NCBI GenBank assembly: GCA_964012875.1
Contig: CAXGUU010000043.1
Coordinates: 1-15,546 of the forward strand
Length of the DNA: 15,546 bases
Reading direction: 5' to 3'
Origin: CAXGUU01 sp964012875
GTDB taxonomy: Bacteria > Pseudomonadota > Gammaproteobacteria > Ga0077536
Position numbers and translations under genes: made by a program. Position 1 is the first letter of the stretch. The number at the start of each line of letters is the position of its first letter. This document shows positions 1-5,950 of the stretch, one piece after another. A model generated the notes under the pieces. That model was given only the letters and a program-made list of their open reading frames with translations, ran no database searches and was not told the DNA's origin.

Positions 1-1
1 G

Positions 2-1420
2 GCCGAGACGCTCGGTGGCATCTGGGCGCTGGCCTATCCCGACGTACGGTTGCAAAACAGCTTTGAGCAGTACAGGTTCATCGATTTCCCCTGGCCCCAT
101 CAACCTGATCGGCACCCGACCGCAACCCAGATACTGAATTACCTCGATCAAGCGGTTCAGCACCACGGTCTAGACGTGCGTTTCGAGCACGAGGTTAGGA
201 ATCTGATCGAGCGCAGCGACGGCTGGACCATGGAAGTCGAACACCGCGGACAACTGTCGACGCACGAATTCGATCGCATTATTGTAGGCATCGGGCAGTA
301 CGCTGAGGGCAAGCACCGCCCCGAATTCGCCGGTGAGGCGGAGTTCAGCGGGCAAATCGTCACAGAGAGAGACGTAAAGGATTTTTCTGTTTTCCAGAAC
401 CAGCGCGTGGCGGTCGTGGGATTTGGAAAGAGTGCGGTGGACATGGCAGCTTTTGCAACGCCTTTGGCAAGTCGGGTCGAGCACGTCTTCCGCACCCCGC
501 GCTGGCTGATTCCTTTCACGCTGCTTGGTCTTCATTACAGTTACCCATTCTTTTGTCGCGCCTCGACCCTGATGATGCCGAGTTGGGTCCACGCCGGTGG
601 CGTGGAGCGCTGGTTGCACGAGCGCACGGCAGGTGCGGTCAGAACATTCTGGCGAATGATCGAGCGTCTCGTGCGGCGACATATTCGCAGTCACCGGGTT
701 GCCGCCGATCTCCAGTCCGAGGCGCGCCTTGCGCGTGTCACGCCGAGTCACAGTTTTGTTGGTGATTTGCGCTCGGCAACAGCGATGGCACCAGTACATT
801 ACTTTCAGATGGTCGCCGAGGGGCGGATCGAACCAACGCGTGGCGAGCTTGAGCGGTTTGATCCCGACGGCATTGTGCTGAACGATGGTCGTCGCGTGCA
901 CGCCGATGTTGTTGTTCTGGCGCTCGGCTCGAAAACGCCGCAGTTTCCGTTCCTGCCAGCGGCCTACCGCGAAATCGCGGAGTCGGAATATGACGGCGTT
1001 CAGCTCTACCGTCACATGTTGCACCCCGACATTCCGAACCTCGCTTTTGCCGGATACAACCACGGGTTCATGCATATCGCAGCAGCCGAGCTCGGTGCTT
1101 TGTGGCTCGCGGCCGCATGGCGTGGCGACCTTGAGCTGCCGAGCGCAGCGCAACAACGTGAGTGCATTGATCAAATCCGCAGCTGGAAGCGCGAGCACGT
1201 CCAATTTGAGCCTTCCCGCTCGTGCGCGGTCAGCACCCGGTTTCAGCAGTATATCGATGCCATATTGATTGAACTGGGCCAAACACCCTATCGAAAGTTA
1301 CCGAATCCCTTCGCTGAGATTTTCGCGCGCTACGGCGGCAGTGACTACAGTGGCATTGTCGAGCGCGTTCGTAATGAACCGCCCCCTGAACCTAGGCAGT
1401 GCCATCCGTTTGTAACCTGA
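2..1420 (+). CDS. Flavin-containing monooxygenase, 5'-truncated by window edge
   Basis: FAD/NAD(P)H-dependent monooxygenase of the FMO type, expected to oxygenate a carbonyl or a soft heteroatom in the cytosol. The frame is already open at base 2 and reads AETLGGIWALAYPDVRLQNS; GG-I-W followed by YPxxRL is the usual segment after the first FAD Rossmann motif. The real start and the first GxGxxG therefore lie upstream, and the TTG at position 50 is not the start. The second (NADPH) Rossmann motif is VVGFGKSAVD at about residues 138-147 of the visible 472. A late VVVLALG strand is the family's ATG-type motif, followed by FAGYNHGF near the C-terminus. The usual FMO fingerprint (FxGxxxHxxxY/F) is degenerate here: FSGQIVTERDV lacks both the His and the aromatic residue. 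It precedes the C45 gene by 105 bp on the same strand. The family is clear; the substrate is unknown. Confidence 0.88.
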   Translation, partial: AETLGGIWALAYPDVRLQNSFEQYRFIDFPWPHQPDRHPTATQILNYLDQAVQHHGLDVRFEHEVRNLIERSDGWTMEVEHRGQLSTHEFDRIIVGIGQYAEGKHRPEFAGEAEFSGQIVTERDVKDFSVFQNQRVAVVGFGKSAVDMAAFATPLASRVEHVFRTPRWLIPFTLLGLHYSYPFFCRASTLMMPSWVHAGGVERWLHERTAGAVRTFWRMIERLVRRHIRSHRVAADLQSEARLARVTPSHSFVGDLRSATAMAPVHYFQMVAEGRIEPTRGELERFDPDGIVLNDGRRVHADVVVLALGSKTPQFPFLPAAYREIAESEYDGVQLYRHMLHPDIPNLAFAGYNHGFMHIAAAELGALWLAAAWRGDLELPSAAQQRECIDQIRSWKREHVQFEPSRSCAVSTRFQQYIDAILIELGQTPYRKLPNPFAEIFARYGGSDYSGIVERVRNEPPPEPRQCHPFVT

Positions 1421-1525
1421 GGCGCCTGTGATCATGCGCGCCAGGAGCAGGGCAACGAACCCGACGTCTGCACCCTGGGCGTGCGGGCCGTACAATGTCC
1501 GCTATAGATTCACTGAGGCATCGGC

Positions 1526-2599
1526 ATGAATTCACCGGCGGTGACAAAGTTCGACAGTGCGCAGCATTTTCCGGTTATTGAGGTTACGGGAACGGCACGT
1601 ATGCGGGGACGCGGCCACGGCGAAGCACTTGCATCGCGGATCAAAACCACGCTCGATTTTTACCTCGATGATTTATTCGCCGGAACGCACCTGTCGCGTG
1701 ATCAGATTCGGCAGCGCGCGCTGCGCGTCCGGGAAATCGGGCAGCGCTATGCACCCACAGTCAATGAAGAAATACTTGGCATCTCCGAGGGTGCTGGTCT
1801 TGAGGCCTGGCAGGTCTTTGCCCTGAATGCCAGAACCGAAATATTGAATGCCCGGGTCGATGAATGCAGTGCGCTCTATTTCGCCGACCACGGCGTACTG
1901 GGGCAGAACTGGGACTGGATCGAACCGCTGGAGGCACTCTGCGTGGTGGTTCGCCATCGCCAGGCCGATGGGTTCGAGCACATCACTTTCTGCGAACCCG
2001 GCATGGTTGGCAAGATTGGTATGAACAGCGGCGGCGTTGGTGTCTGCCTGAACATCTTGTTCGCGCCGCACGATCTGTCCGGATTGCCGGTACACATGCT
2101 CATCGGTCAGTTGTTGGCGAGCCGCGATTTCGAACAGGCGCATAGGACGCTCGCGCAATGCGGGCTCGGTAAGGCATCGCACTTGCTGGTAGCCGCGCGC
2201 GGAGGACGGGCAGTCTCGGCCGAATTTTATGGCGACGAGTTACACCTTCTTGAGCCGAAATCAGGCGTTTTGCTGCATACCAATCATTGCGTTGCGCTCG
2301 GCGCAGCCGGTCGGCGCGAAGATCTCGCCAACTCGTGTGCCCGATACGATCGACTGGTCGAGCGGATCGGGCAGGTGCCTGGCCGCGATGTGTCGACAGC
2401 TAAGTCAATCCTCTTGAGTCTGGATGGCGGCGAGGATTCGATCATGCGGCCGTACCGACCGCAGAACGTGCTGGGCAATCATGCAGTGGGAAGTTGCGCG
2501 AGCATCATTATGGAACTTGAGTCGGGTCGCTTCCATGTCAAGCGTGGCCCCGGCGATGAAGACAACTACCAAAGCCTGGCATTGGCGACGGCGGCCTAG
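1526..2599 (+). CDS. C45-family autoproteolytic acyltransferase/hydrolase
   Basis: Ntn-hydrolase of the peptidase C45 / isopenicillin-N acyltransferase-like family. Such proteins are made as precursors, cut themselves before a cysteine, and use the freed N-terminal Cys to hydrolyse or transfer amide-linked acyl groups. Seen here: an N-terminal G-T-A-R-x-R-G-x-x-H-G segment (about residues 22-32), the candidate nucleophile Cys114 in VDECSALY, the typical GQNWDW (126-131), MNSGGVGVCLN (166-176) and LLHTNHC (249-255). The 357-residue length is normal. GAGG lies 7 bases before the ATG, supporting this start. No signal peptide is visible. The residue before Cys114 is Glu, where fungal IAT has Gly. 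The DUF1272 gene follows after 26 bp, so the two are probably co-transcribed. Bacterial members are mostly uncharacterised; an amidase acting on an acyl-amide is a reasonable guess, and penicillin chemistry should not be assumed. Confidence 0.88.
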   Translation: MNSPAVTKFDSAQHFPVIEVTGTARMRGRGHGEALASRIKTTLDFYLDDLFAGTHLSRDQIRQRALRVREIGQRYAPTVNEEILGISEGAGLEAWQVFALNARTEILNARVDECSALYFADHGVLGQNWDWIEPLEALCVVVRHRQADGFEHITFCEPGMVGKIGMNSGGVGVCLNILFAPHDLSGLPVHMLIGQLLASRDFEQAHRTLAQCGLGKASHLLVAARGGRAVSAEFYGDELHLLEPKSGVLLHTNHCVALGAAGRREDLANSCARYDRLVERIGQVPGRDVSTAKSILLSLDGGEDSIMRPYRPQNVLGNHAVGSCASIIMELESGRFHVKRGPGDEDNYQSLALATAA

Positions 2600-2625
2600 C
2601 GGACAGCGTGCGGTAGCGATCATTT

Positions 2626-2934
2626 ATGCTCGAACTCAGATCGAACTGTGAATATTGTGACAAAGACCTGCCGCTGGACGCGAGTGACGCCCGCATTTGC
2701 AGCTACGAATGTACGTTCTGCGCGGGCTGCGTTGAATCGGAGTTGCGGAACGTGTGCCCCAACTGCGGGGGCGGCTTCGAGCCGCGACCCATTCGACCCC
2801 GGCGGGCGCGACGCGAGGGCGTGAGTCGAATGCATCAACCGGCATCGAGTACCCGGGTACACCTCAAGCACGAACCCGCGGAGGCTAAGATCTTCGTCGA
2901 CGCCGTGCGCACGATCGATCCGACCCAGCGTTAA
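2626..2934 (+). CDS. DUF1272 domain protein (small, eight-cysteine)
   Basis: A 102-residue protein matching the DUF1272 pattern: an N-terminal MLELR-x-NCE-x-CD-x-DLP segment, then ARICSYECTFCAGC, then VCPNCGG. The eight cysteines are at 8, 11, 25, 29, 32, 35, 44 and 47, so two zinc-ribbon-like metal sites are likely (inference). After about residue 55 comes an Arg/Pro-rich stretch and then a tail of about 35 residues with no recognisable domain; the tail looks longer than in many family members. The family has no established function. The gene sits 26 bp after the C45 gene and 30 bp before the EncFtn-like gene in the same direction, consistent with one transcript. The ribosome binding site is weak, so translation may depend partly on upstream coupling. 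Confidence 0.85.
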   Translation: MLELRSNCEYCDKDLPLDASDARICSYECTFCAGCVESELRNVCPNCGGGFEPRPIRPRRARREGVSRMHQPASSTRVHLKHEPAEAKIFVDAVRTIDPTQR

Positions 2935-2964
2935 GAGCAGATCCGAAAACGTTAGGAGACAATT

Positions 2965-3252
2965 ATGTCGAACGAGGGCTACCATGAGCCGATTGCAGAA
3001 CTGAGCGCGGAGACCCGTGACATGCATCGGGCAATCACGTCGCTAATGGAGGAGCTCGAAGCGGTCGACTGGTACAACCAACGCGTCGATGCGGCCAGCG
3101 ATCCGGAATTAAAAGCTATCCTCTCGCACAATCGTGACGAAAAAAAAGAGCATGCGGCGATGGTGCTTGAGTGGATTCGTCGCCGCGGTCCGAGCTTTGA
3201 CCATGAGTTGTACGATTACCCGTTTACGGACAAGATAATTGCGGACGACTGA
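2965..3252 (+). CDS. Encapsulated-ferritin (EncFtn) domain protein, short form
   Basis: A 95-residue ferritin-like protein of the EncFtn family. These two-helix subunits form ring-shaped decamers that oxidise Fe(II) at dimer interfaces and are normally carried inside encapsulin shells. The match is strong: HRAI (21-24), MEELEAVDWYNQRVDA (28-43), DPELKAILSHNRDE (46-59), EHAAMVLEWIRRR (62-74). AGGAG lies 6 bases before the ATG. Two things are odd. The protein ends right after the second helix and a short YPFTDKIIADD tail, with no linker and no C-terminal encapsulin-targeting peptide. The family's ExxH iron-site motif reads KKEH here (K60-K61-E62-H63), so the Glu three residues before His63 is Lys, while E29, E30 and E32 are kept. 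No encapsulin gene is in the window. It may act as a free ring, a scavenger or regulator, or have lost activity. Confidence 0.87.
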   Translation: MSNEGYHEPIAELSAETRDMHRAITSLMEELEAVDWYNQRVDAASDPELKAILSHNRDEKKEHAAMVLEWIRRRGPSFDHELYDYPFTDKIIADD

Positions 3253-3338
3253 GCGCGGCGGTTTGTTGATTTCGTGGTGCGGCGGCGAATAATCCCGAGA
3301 TCGCCCGCGGCCAGGATCATGTTCAGAGGGCCTGAAAG

Positions 3339-4664
3339 ATGAAAGCAGGACGCCAACTGCATCTCGGTGCCTTCATGCGCCCGGTCAGCATTCATACCGC
3401 CGCGTGGCGATACCCGGGGGCCTATCCCGACGCCAACTTCAATTTCAGTCACTATCAGCAATTCGTTCAGACACTGGAACGCGGTTGCTTTGATGCCTTC
3501 TTCATGGCCGACCATCTGGCCGTGATGAATATGCCGATGCCCGCGCTCAAGCGCAGCGCGACCGTTACTTCGTTTGATCCGCTAACGTTGCTTCCTGCCC
3601 TTGCGGTCACCACGCAACACCTCGGACTGATTGCCACCGCCTCGACGACCTATAACGATCCGTATCACGTGGCGCGAAAATTCGCGTCGCTGGACCATAT
3701 CAGCAATGGTCGCGCTGGTTGGAATGTTGTTACCTCCGCCAATCCGGCGGAGGCTCAGAATTTCGGGCAAGACACGCACATGGAGCACGACGACCGCTAT
3801 CGCCGTGCGCGCGAGTTTTACGATGTCGTCACGGGCCTGTGGGATTCGTGGGACGACGATGCGTTTATCCGTGATGTCGACAGCGGTATTTATTTCGAGC
3901 CCGAGAAGATGCATGTGCTCGATCACCGGGGCACGTACTTGTCCGTAAGAGGTCCGCTTAACGTAGCCCGACCCGTGCAGGGCTGGCCGGTGATTGTGCA
4001 GGCCGGCGCGTCAGAGGCGGGCAGACAACTTGCCGCAGAAACAGCCGAGGTGGTTTTCGGCGGGGCAAATCGTTTAGAGGAAGGGCAGGCATACTACGCG
4101 GACATCAAGTCGAGAATGGATACAGCCGGCCGTGCGCCCGATTCACTGAAAGTATTACCAGGTGCCTTCGTCGTGGTTGGCGAATCGCACGACGAGGCCT
4201 GCGAAAAGAAGGCGAAACTTGATGACCTGGTTCATCCCGACAGCGGTGTCGCGACCCTGAGCGTGCTGTTGGGCTGCGATGTCTCGACCTTTGATCTCGA
4301 TGGCCCGCTGCCCGAAATTCCGCCGAGCAATGCCAGTCAAAGCGGACGCCAGAAGCTGGTCGACATGGCCGTGCGTGAAAACATGACAGTCGCGGAGCTG
4401 GCCAAATATGTCGGTGGTAGTTTTACGATTCTTGAAATTGTCGGCACGCCGATCGAAATCGTTGATCAAATGCAGGAATGGTTCGAGCGGGGTGCGGCAG
4501 ATGGCTTTAACATCATGTTTCCATTTCTGCCCGAAGGCCTGACTGACTTCGTTGATTGCGTCGTCCCCGAGCTGCAGCGCCGCGGGATTTATCGGACTGC
4601 TTACACCGGCCGGACCCTGCGCGAGCACCTGGGGCTCAGGCGACCGCGAAATCGTTTTTTTTGA
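3339..4664 (+). CDS. LLM-class flavin monooxygenase, NtaA/SnaA/DszA type
   Basis: Two-component FMNH2-dependent monooxygenase of the nitrilotriacetate/dibenzothiophene-sulfone monooxygenase group, in the luciferase-like superfamily. Members take reduced FMN from a separate reductase and oxygenate C-N, C-S or similar bonds in the cytosol. Evidence: WRYPGAYPDAN (23-33), GCFDAFFMADHL (49-60), SFDPLTLLPALA (78-89), the hallmark TYNDPYHVARKFASLDHIS-NGRAGWNVVTS stretch (104-133), YRRAREFYDVVTGLWDSW (154-171), and a late FDLDGPLPEIP block typical of NtaA-like proteins. The 441-residue length is normal. AGAGGG 8 bases upstream supports the ATG. No flavin reductase partner is present, so it would need to come from elsewhere. 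It is 86 bp after the EncFtn gene and 48 bp before the crotonase. The substrate cannot be inferred. Confidence 0.92.
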   Translation: MKAGRQLHLGAFMRPVSIHTAAWRYPGAYPDANFNFSHYQQFVQTLERGCFDAFFMADHLAVMNMPMPALKRSATVTSFDPLTLLPALAVTTQHLGLIATASTTYNDPYHVARKFASLDHISNGRAGWNVVTSANPAEAQNFGQDTHMEHDDRYRRAREFYDVVTGLWDSWDDDAFIRDVDSGIYFEPEKMHVLDHRGTYLSVRGPLNVARPVQGWPVIVQAGASEAGRQLAAETAEVVFGGANRLEEGQAYYADIKSRMDTAGRAPDSLKVLPGAFVVVGESHDEACEKKAKLDDLVHPDSGVATLSVLLGCDVSTFDLDGPLPEIPPSNASQSGRQKLVDMAVRENMTVAELAKYVGGSFTILEIVGTPIEIVDQMQEWFERGAADGFNIMFPFLPEGLTDFVDCVVPELQRRGIYRTAYTGRTLREHLGLRRPRNRFF

Positions 4665-4666
4665 TC

Positions 4667-4681
4667 TGCGCCATCGGCGCA
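4667..4681 (+). other. Stem-loop in LLM-crotonase spacer
   Basis: TGCGCC-ATC-GGCGCA forms a perfect 6-bp stem with a 3-base loop just after the LLM stop codon. The T-run (TTTTTTTT) lies before the hairpin rather than after it, so this is not a standard intrinsic terminator. It may be an mRNA processing or stability element within the operon, or chance. Confidence 0.3.
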
Positions 4682-4712
4682 ATCAATATCAACTTCGGGC
4701 AGGAGACCTGAA

Positions 4713-5684
4713 ATGAGGGAAGGAAACTTCGGCGCTGATCCCAATGTTGGAACAGCGCTGGCCGGCAGCGAAGCGTTTCAGACTTTGACGTTGACGGTCG
4801 ATTCCCGCAACGAACGTGTCGCGCGACTGACCTTCAATCGTCCCGAACGCTTGAACGCCATCACCGACAAAACGCCGGGCGAAATCAGACAGGCTGTCGA
4901 ACTTGCCAATGCCGACGACACTGTTCATGTCATTATCGTGCAAGGTGCGGGCGCAGCGTTTTGTGCCGGCTATGACATCGGACTGTTTGGCGAGGACGGT
5001 GAAGACCACCCTTGTAAACAGGAAAGCGAACCGTGGGATCCAATGGTCGATTACCGCGCCATGCGTCGATATACAGATGACTTTATGTCGCTGTGGCATT
5101 CGGCGAAGCCGACCATTGCGCGGGTTCACAAGTATGCTATTGCCGGCGGGTCTGACATCGCACTGTGTTGCGATCAGGTGGTCATGGCGGACGATGCACG
5201 CATCGGCTACATGCCGGTTCGTGTCTGGGGGTGCCCAACGACGGCGCACTGGACTTATCGCCTGGGGCCTGAGCGCGCCAAGCGACTGTTGCTCACCGGC
5301 GATCTGATCGATGGGAAGACGGCAGCAAACTGGGGGCTTGTCAGCGAGTCGGTACCTGAGGGTCAGCTCGATGATACTGTTGATCAACTGGCCGAGCGCA
5401 TTGCAGCAGTGCCCATTGGCATGTCGATGATGCAGAAAATGGTGGTCAACGAAGCGGTTGAGCGCATGGGGCTGCTCTCGAGCCAATGCCTGGCGACCAT
5501 CTTTGATGGCATCACCCGGCACAACCCGGAGGGGGTCTGGTTTCGCCGGCATTCACAGGTACATGGTTTCAAGGAAACCGTGGCCTGGCGCGATTCCGGC
5601 CGACCCATTCCAGAAGGCGATGAGGCGCGCGCAGCGATACAGGCGCTCGAGGCATTGATCGCTGAGCGGCGTGGCGAGAACTAA
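4713..5684 (+). CDS. Crotonase / enoyl-CoA hydratase-isomerase family protein
   Basis: Cytosolic acyl-CoA enzyme of the crotonase fold, 323 residues, with about 60 residues beyond the usual core at the C-terminus. Evidence: LTFNRPERLNAI (39-50), the first oxyanion-hole segment AAFCAGYDI (81-89) and the second AIAGGSDIALCCD (142-154), then ARIGYMPVRVWGCPTTAHW (162-180) and LLLTGDLIDGKTAANWGLV. AGGAG about 8 bases upstream of the ATG supports the start. The two acidic residues of classical hydratases are altered: the first Glu (in GGGCELA) is Asp148, and the second Glu (in the PE motif) is Val169. The CoA-binding and oxyanion framework is kept. It is therefore more likely an isomerase, hydrolase, lyase or other family reaction than a standard beta-oxidation hydratase. 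The GGSD...MPxRVWGCP variant resembles a recognised actinobacterial-type crotonase subgroup. Its neighbours suggest CoA-ester steps after oxygenation. Confidence 0.9.
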   Translation: MREGNFGADPNVGTALAGSEAFQTLTLTVDSRNERVARLTFNRPERLNAITDKTPGEIRQAVELANADDTVHVIIVQGAGAAFCAGYDIGLFGEDGEDHPCKQESEPWDPMVDYRAMRRYTDDFMSLWHSAKPTIARVHKYAIAGGSDIALCCDQVVMADDARIGYMPVRVWGCPTTAHWTYRLGPERAKRLLLTGDLIDGKTAANWGLVSESVPEGQLDDTVDQLAERIAAVPIGMSMMQKMVVNEAVERMGLLSSQCLATIFDGITRHNPEGVWFRRHSQVHGFKETVAWRDSGRPIPEGDEARAAIQALEALIAERRGEN

Positions 5685-5784
5685 GACCGGGCACAGCGTG
5701 CGGTTGCCGGGGCCCGCTTAGTGTCCACTCCCGTTGGGACGTCGATGCTTCGGCTGTTCGCGGCCGAAATGGACCGTCAGCGCA

Positions 5785-5804
5785 GCGCCCTGGCGCGTCT
5801 TTTT
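5785..5804 (+). terminator. Possible intrinsic terminator after crotonase gene
   Basis: GCGCC-CT-GGCGC (in practice a GCGC stem with a 4-base loop) is followed by GTCTTTTT on the plus strand, 100 bases after the crotonase stop. A short GC stem plus T-tract fits a weak rho-independent terminator closing the 1526-5684 operon. The stem is short, so confidence is moderate. Confidence 0.4.
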
Positions 5805-5879
5805 CCGGGCCATGGGGAGAATGATGGGCAGGGACGACTTTAATGATTGCGGGACACTTCGGCCGCTCGGCAAAGCGAT

Positions 5880-5893
5880 TTGACACCGGTCAA
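5880..5893. promoter_or_regulatory. Inverted repeat, candidate operator upstream of BVMO
   Basis: TTGAC-ACCG-GTCAA is a perfect 5-bp inverted repeat with a 4-base spacer, 57 bases before the BVMO start codon at 5951. It begins with TTGACA, which could double as a -35 element, but I see no good -10 hexamer at the right distance. It could be a repressor or activator half-site pair, or chance. Confidence 0.3.
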
Positions 5894-5931
5894 CTGTAAT
5901 TGTCGCCCGTCGCCGTTAGAATTCAGGTAAC

Positions 5932-5942
5932 AGGAGCAGGAG
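5932..5942 (+). promoter_or_regulatory. Ribosome binding site fixing the BVMO start
   Basis: Two overlapping Shine-Dalgarno-like AGGAG copies (5932-5936 and 5938-5942) lie before ATG 5951, the second at a spacing of 8 bases. This argues for initiation at 5951 rather than at the in-frame TTG 17 codons upstream (5900), which has no such site. Confidence 0.7.
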
Positions 5943-5950
5943 AAGTACAC

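Noticed and set aside
170..1282. Long minus-strand open frame (370 codons) opposite the FMO
   Set aside because: It is antisense to a clearly recognisable flavoprotein, has no recognisable domain, and its residue makeup is typical of a shadow frame in GC-rich DNA.
1526..2599. Penicillin acyltransferase role for the C45 protein
   Set aside because: The similarity is at family level only; no beta-lactam biosynthesis genes are present and most bacterial members have other or unknown substrates.
4667..4681. Intrinsic terminator after the LLM gene
   Set aside because: The hairpin is good, but the T-run precedes it on the plus strand, so it cannot act as a standard terminator in either direction.
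4689..5552. Minus-strand open frame of 287 codons opposite the crotonase
   Set aside because: The plus-strand crotonase has full family motifs and a ribosome binding site; the minus product resembles no known family.
2603..5704. Shared 12-base string ACAGCGTGCGGT shortly after the C45 and crotonase stop codons
   Set aside because: Only two copies, short, with no flanking similarity or symmetry; chance is a sufficient explanation.
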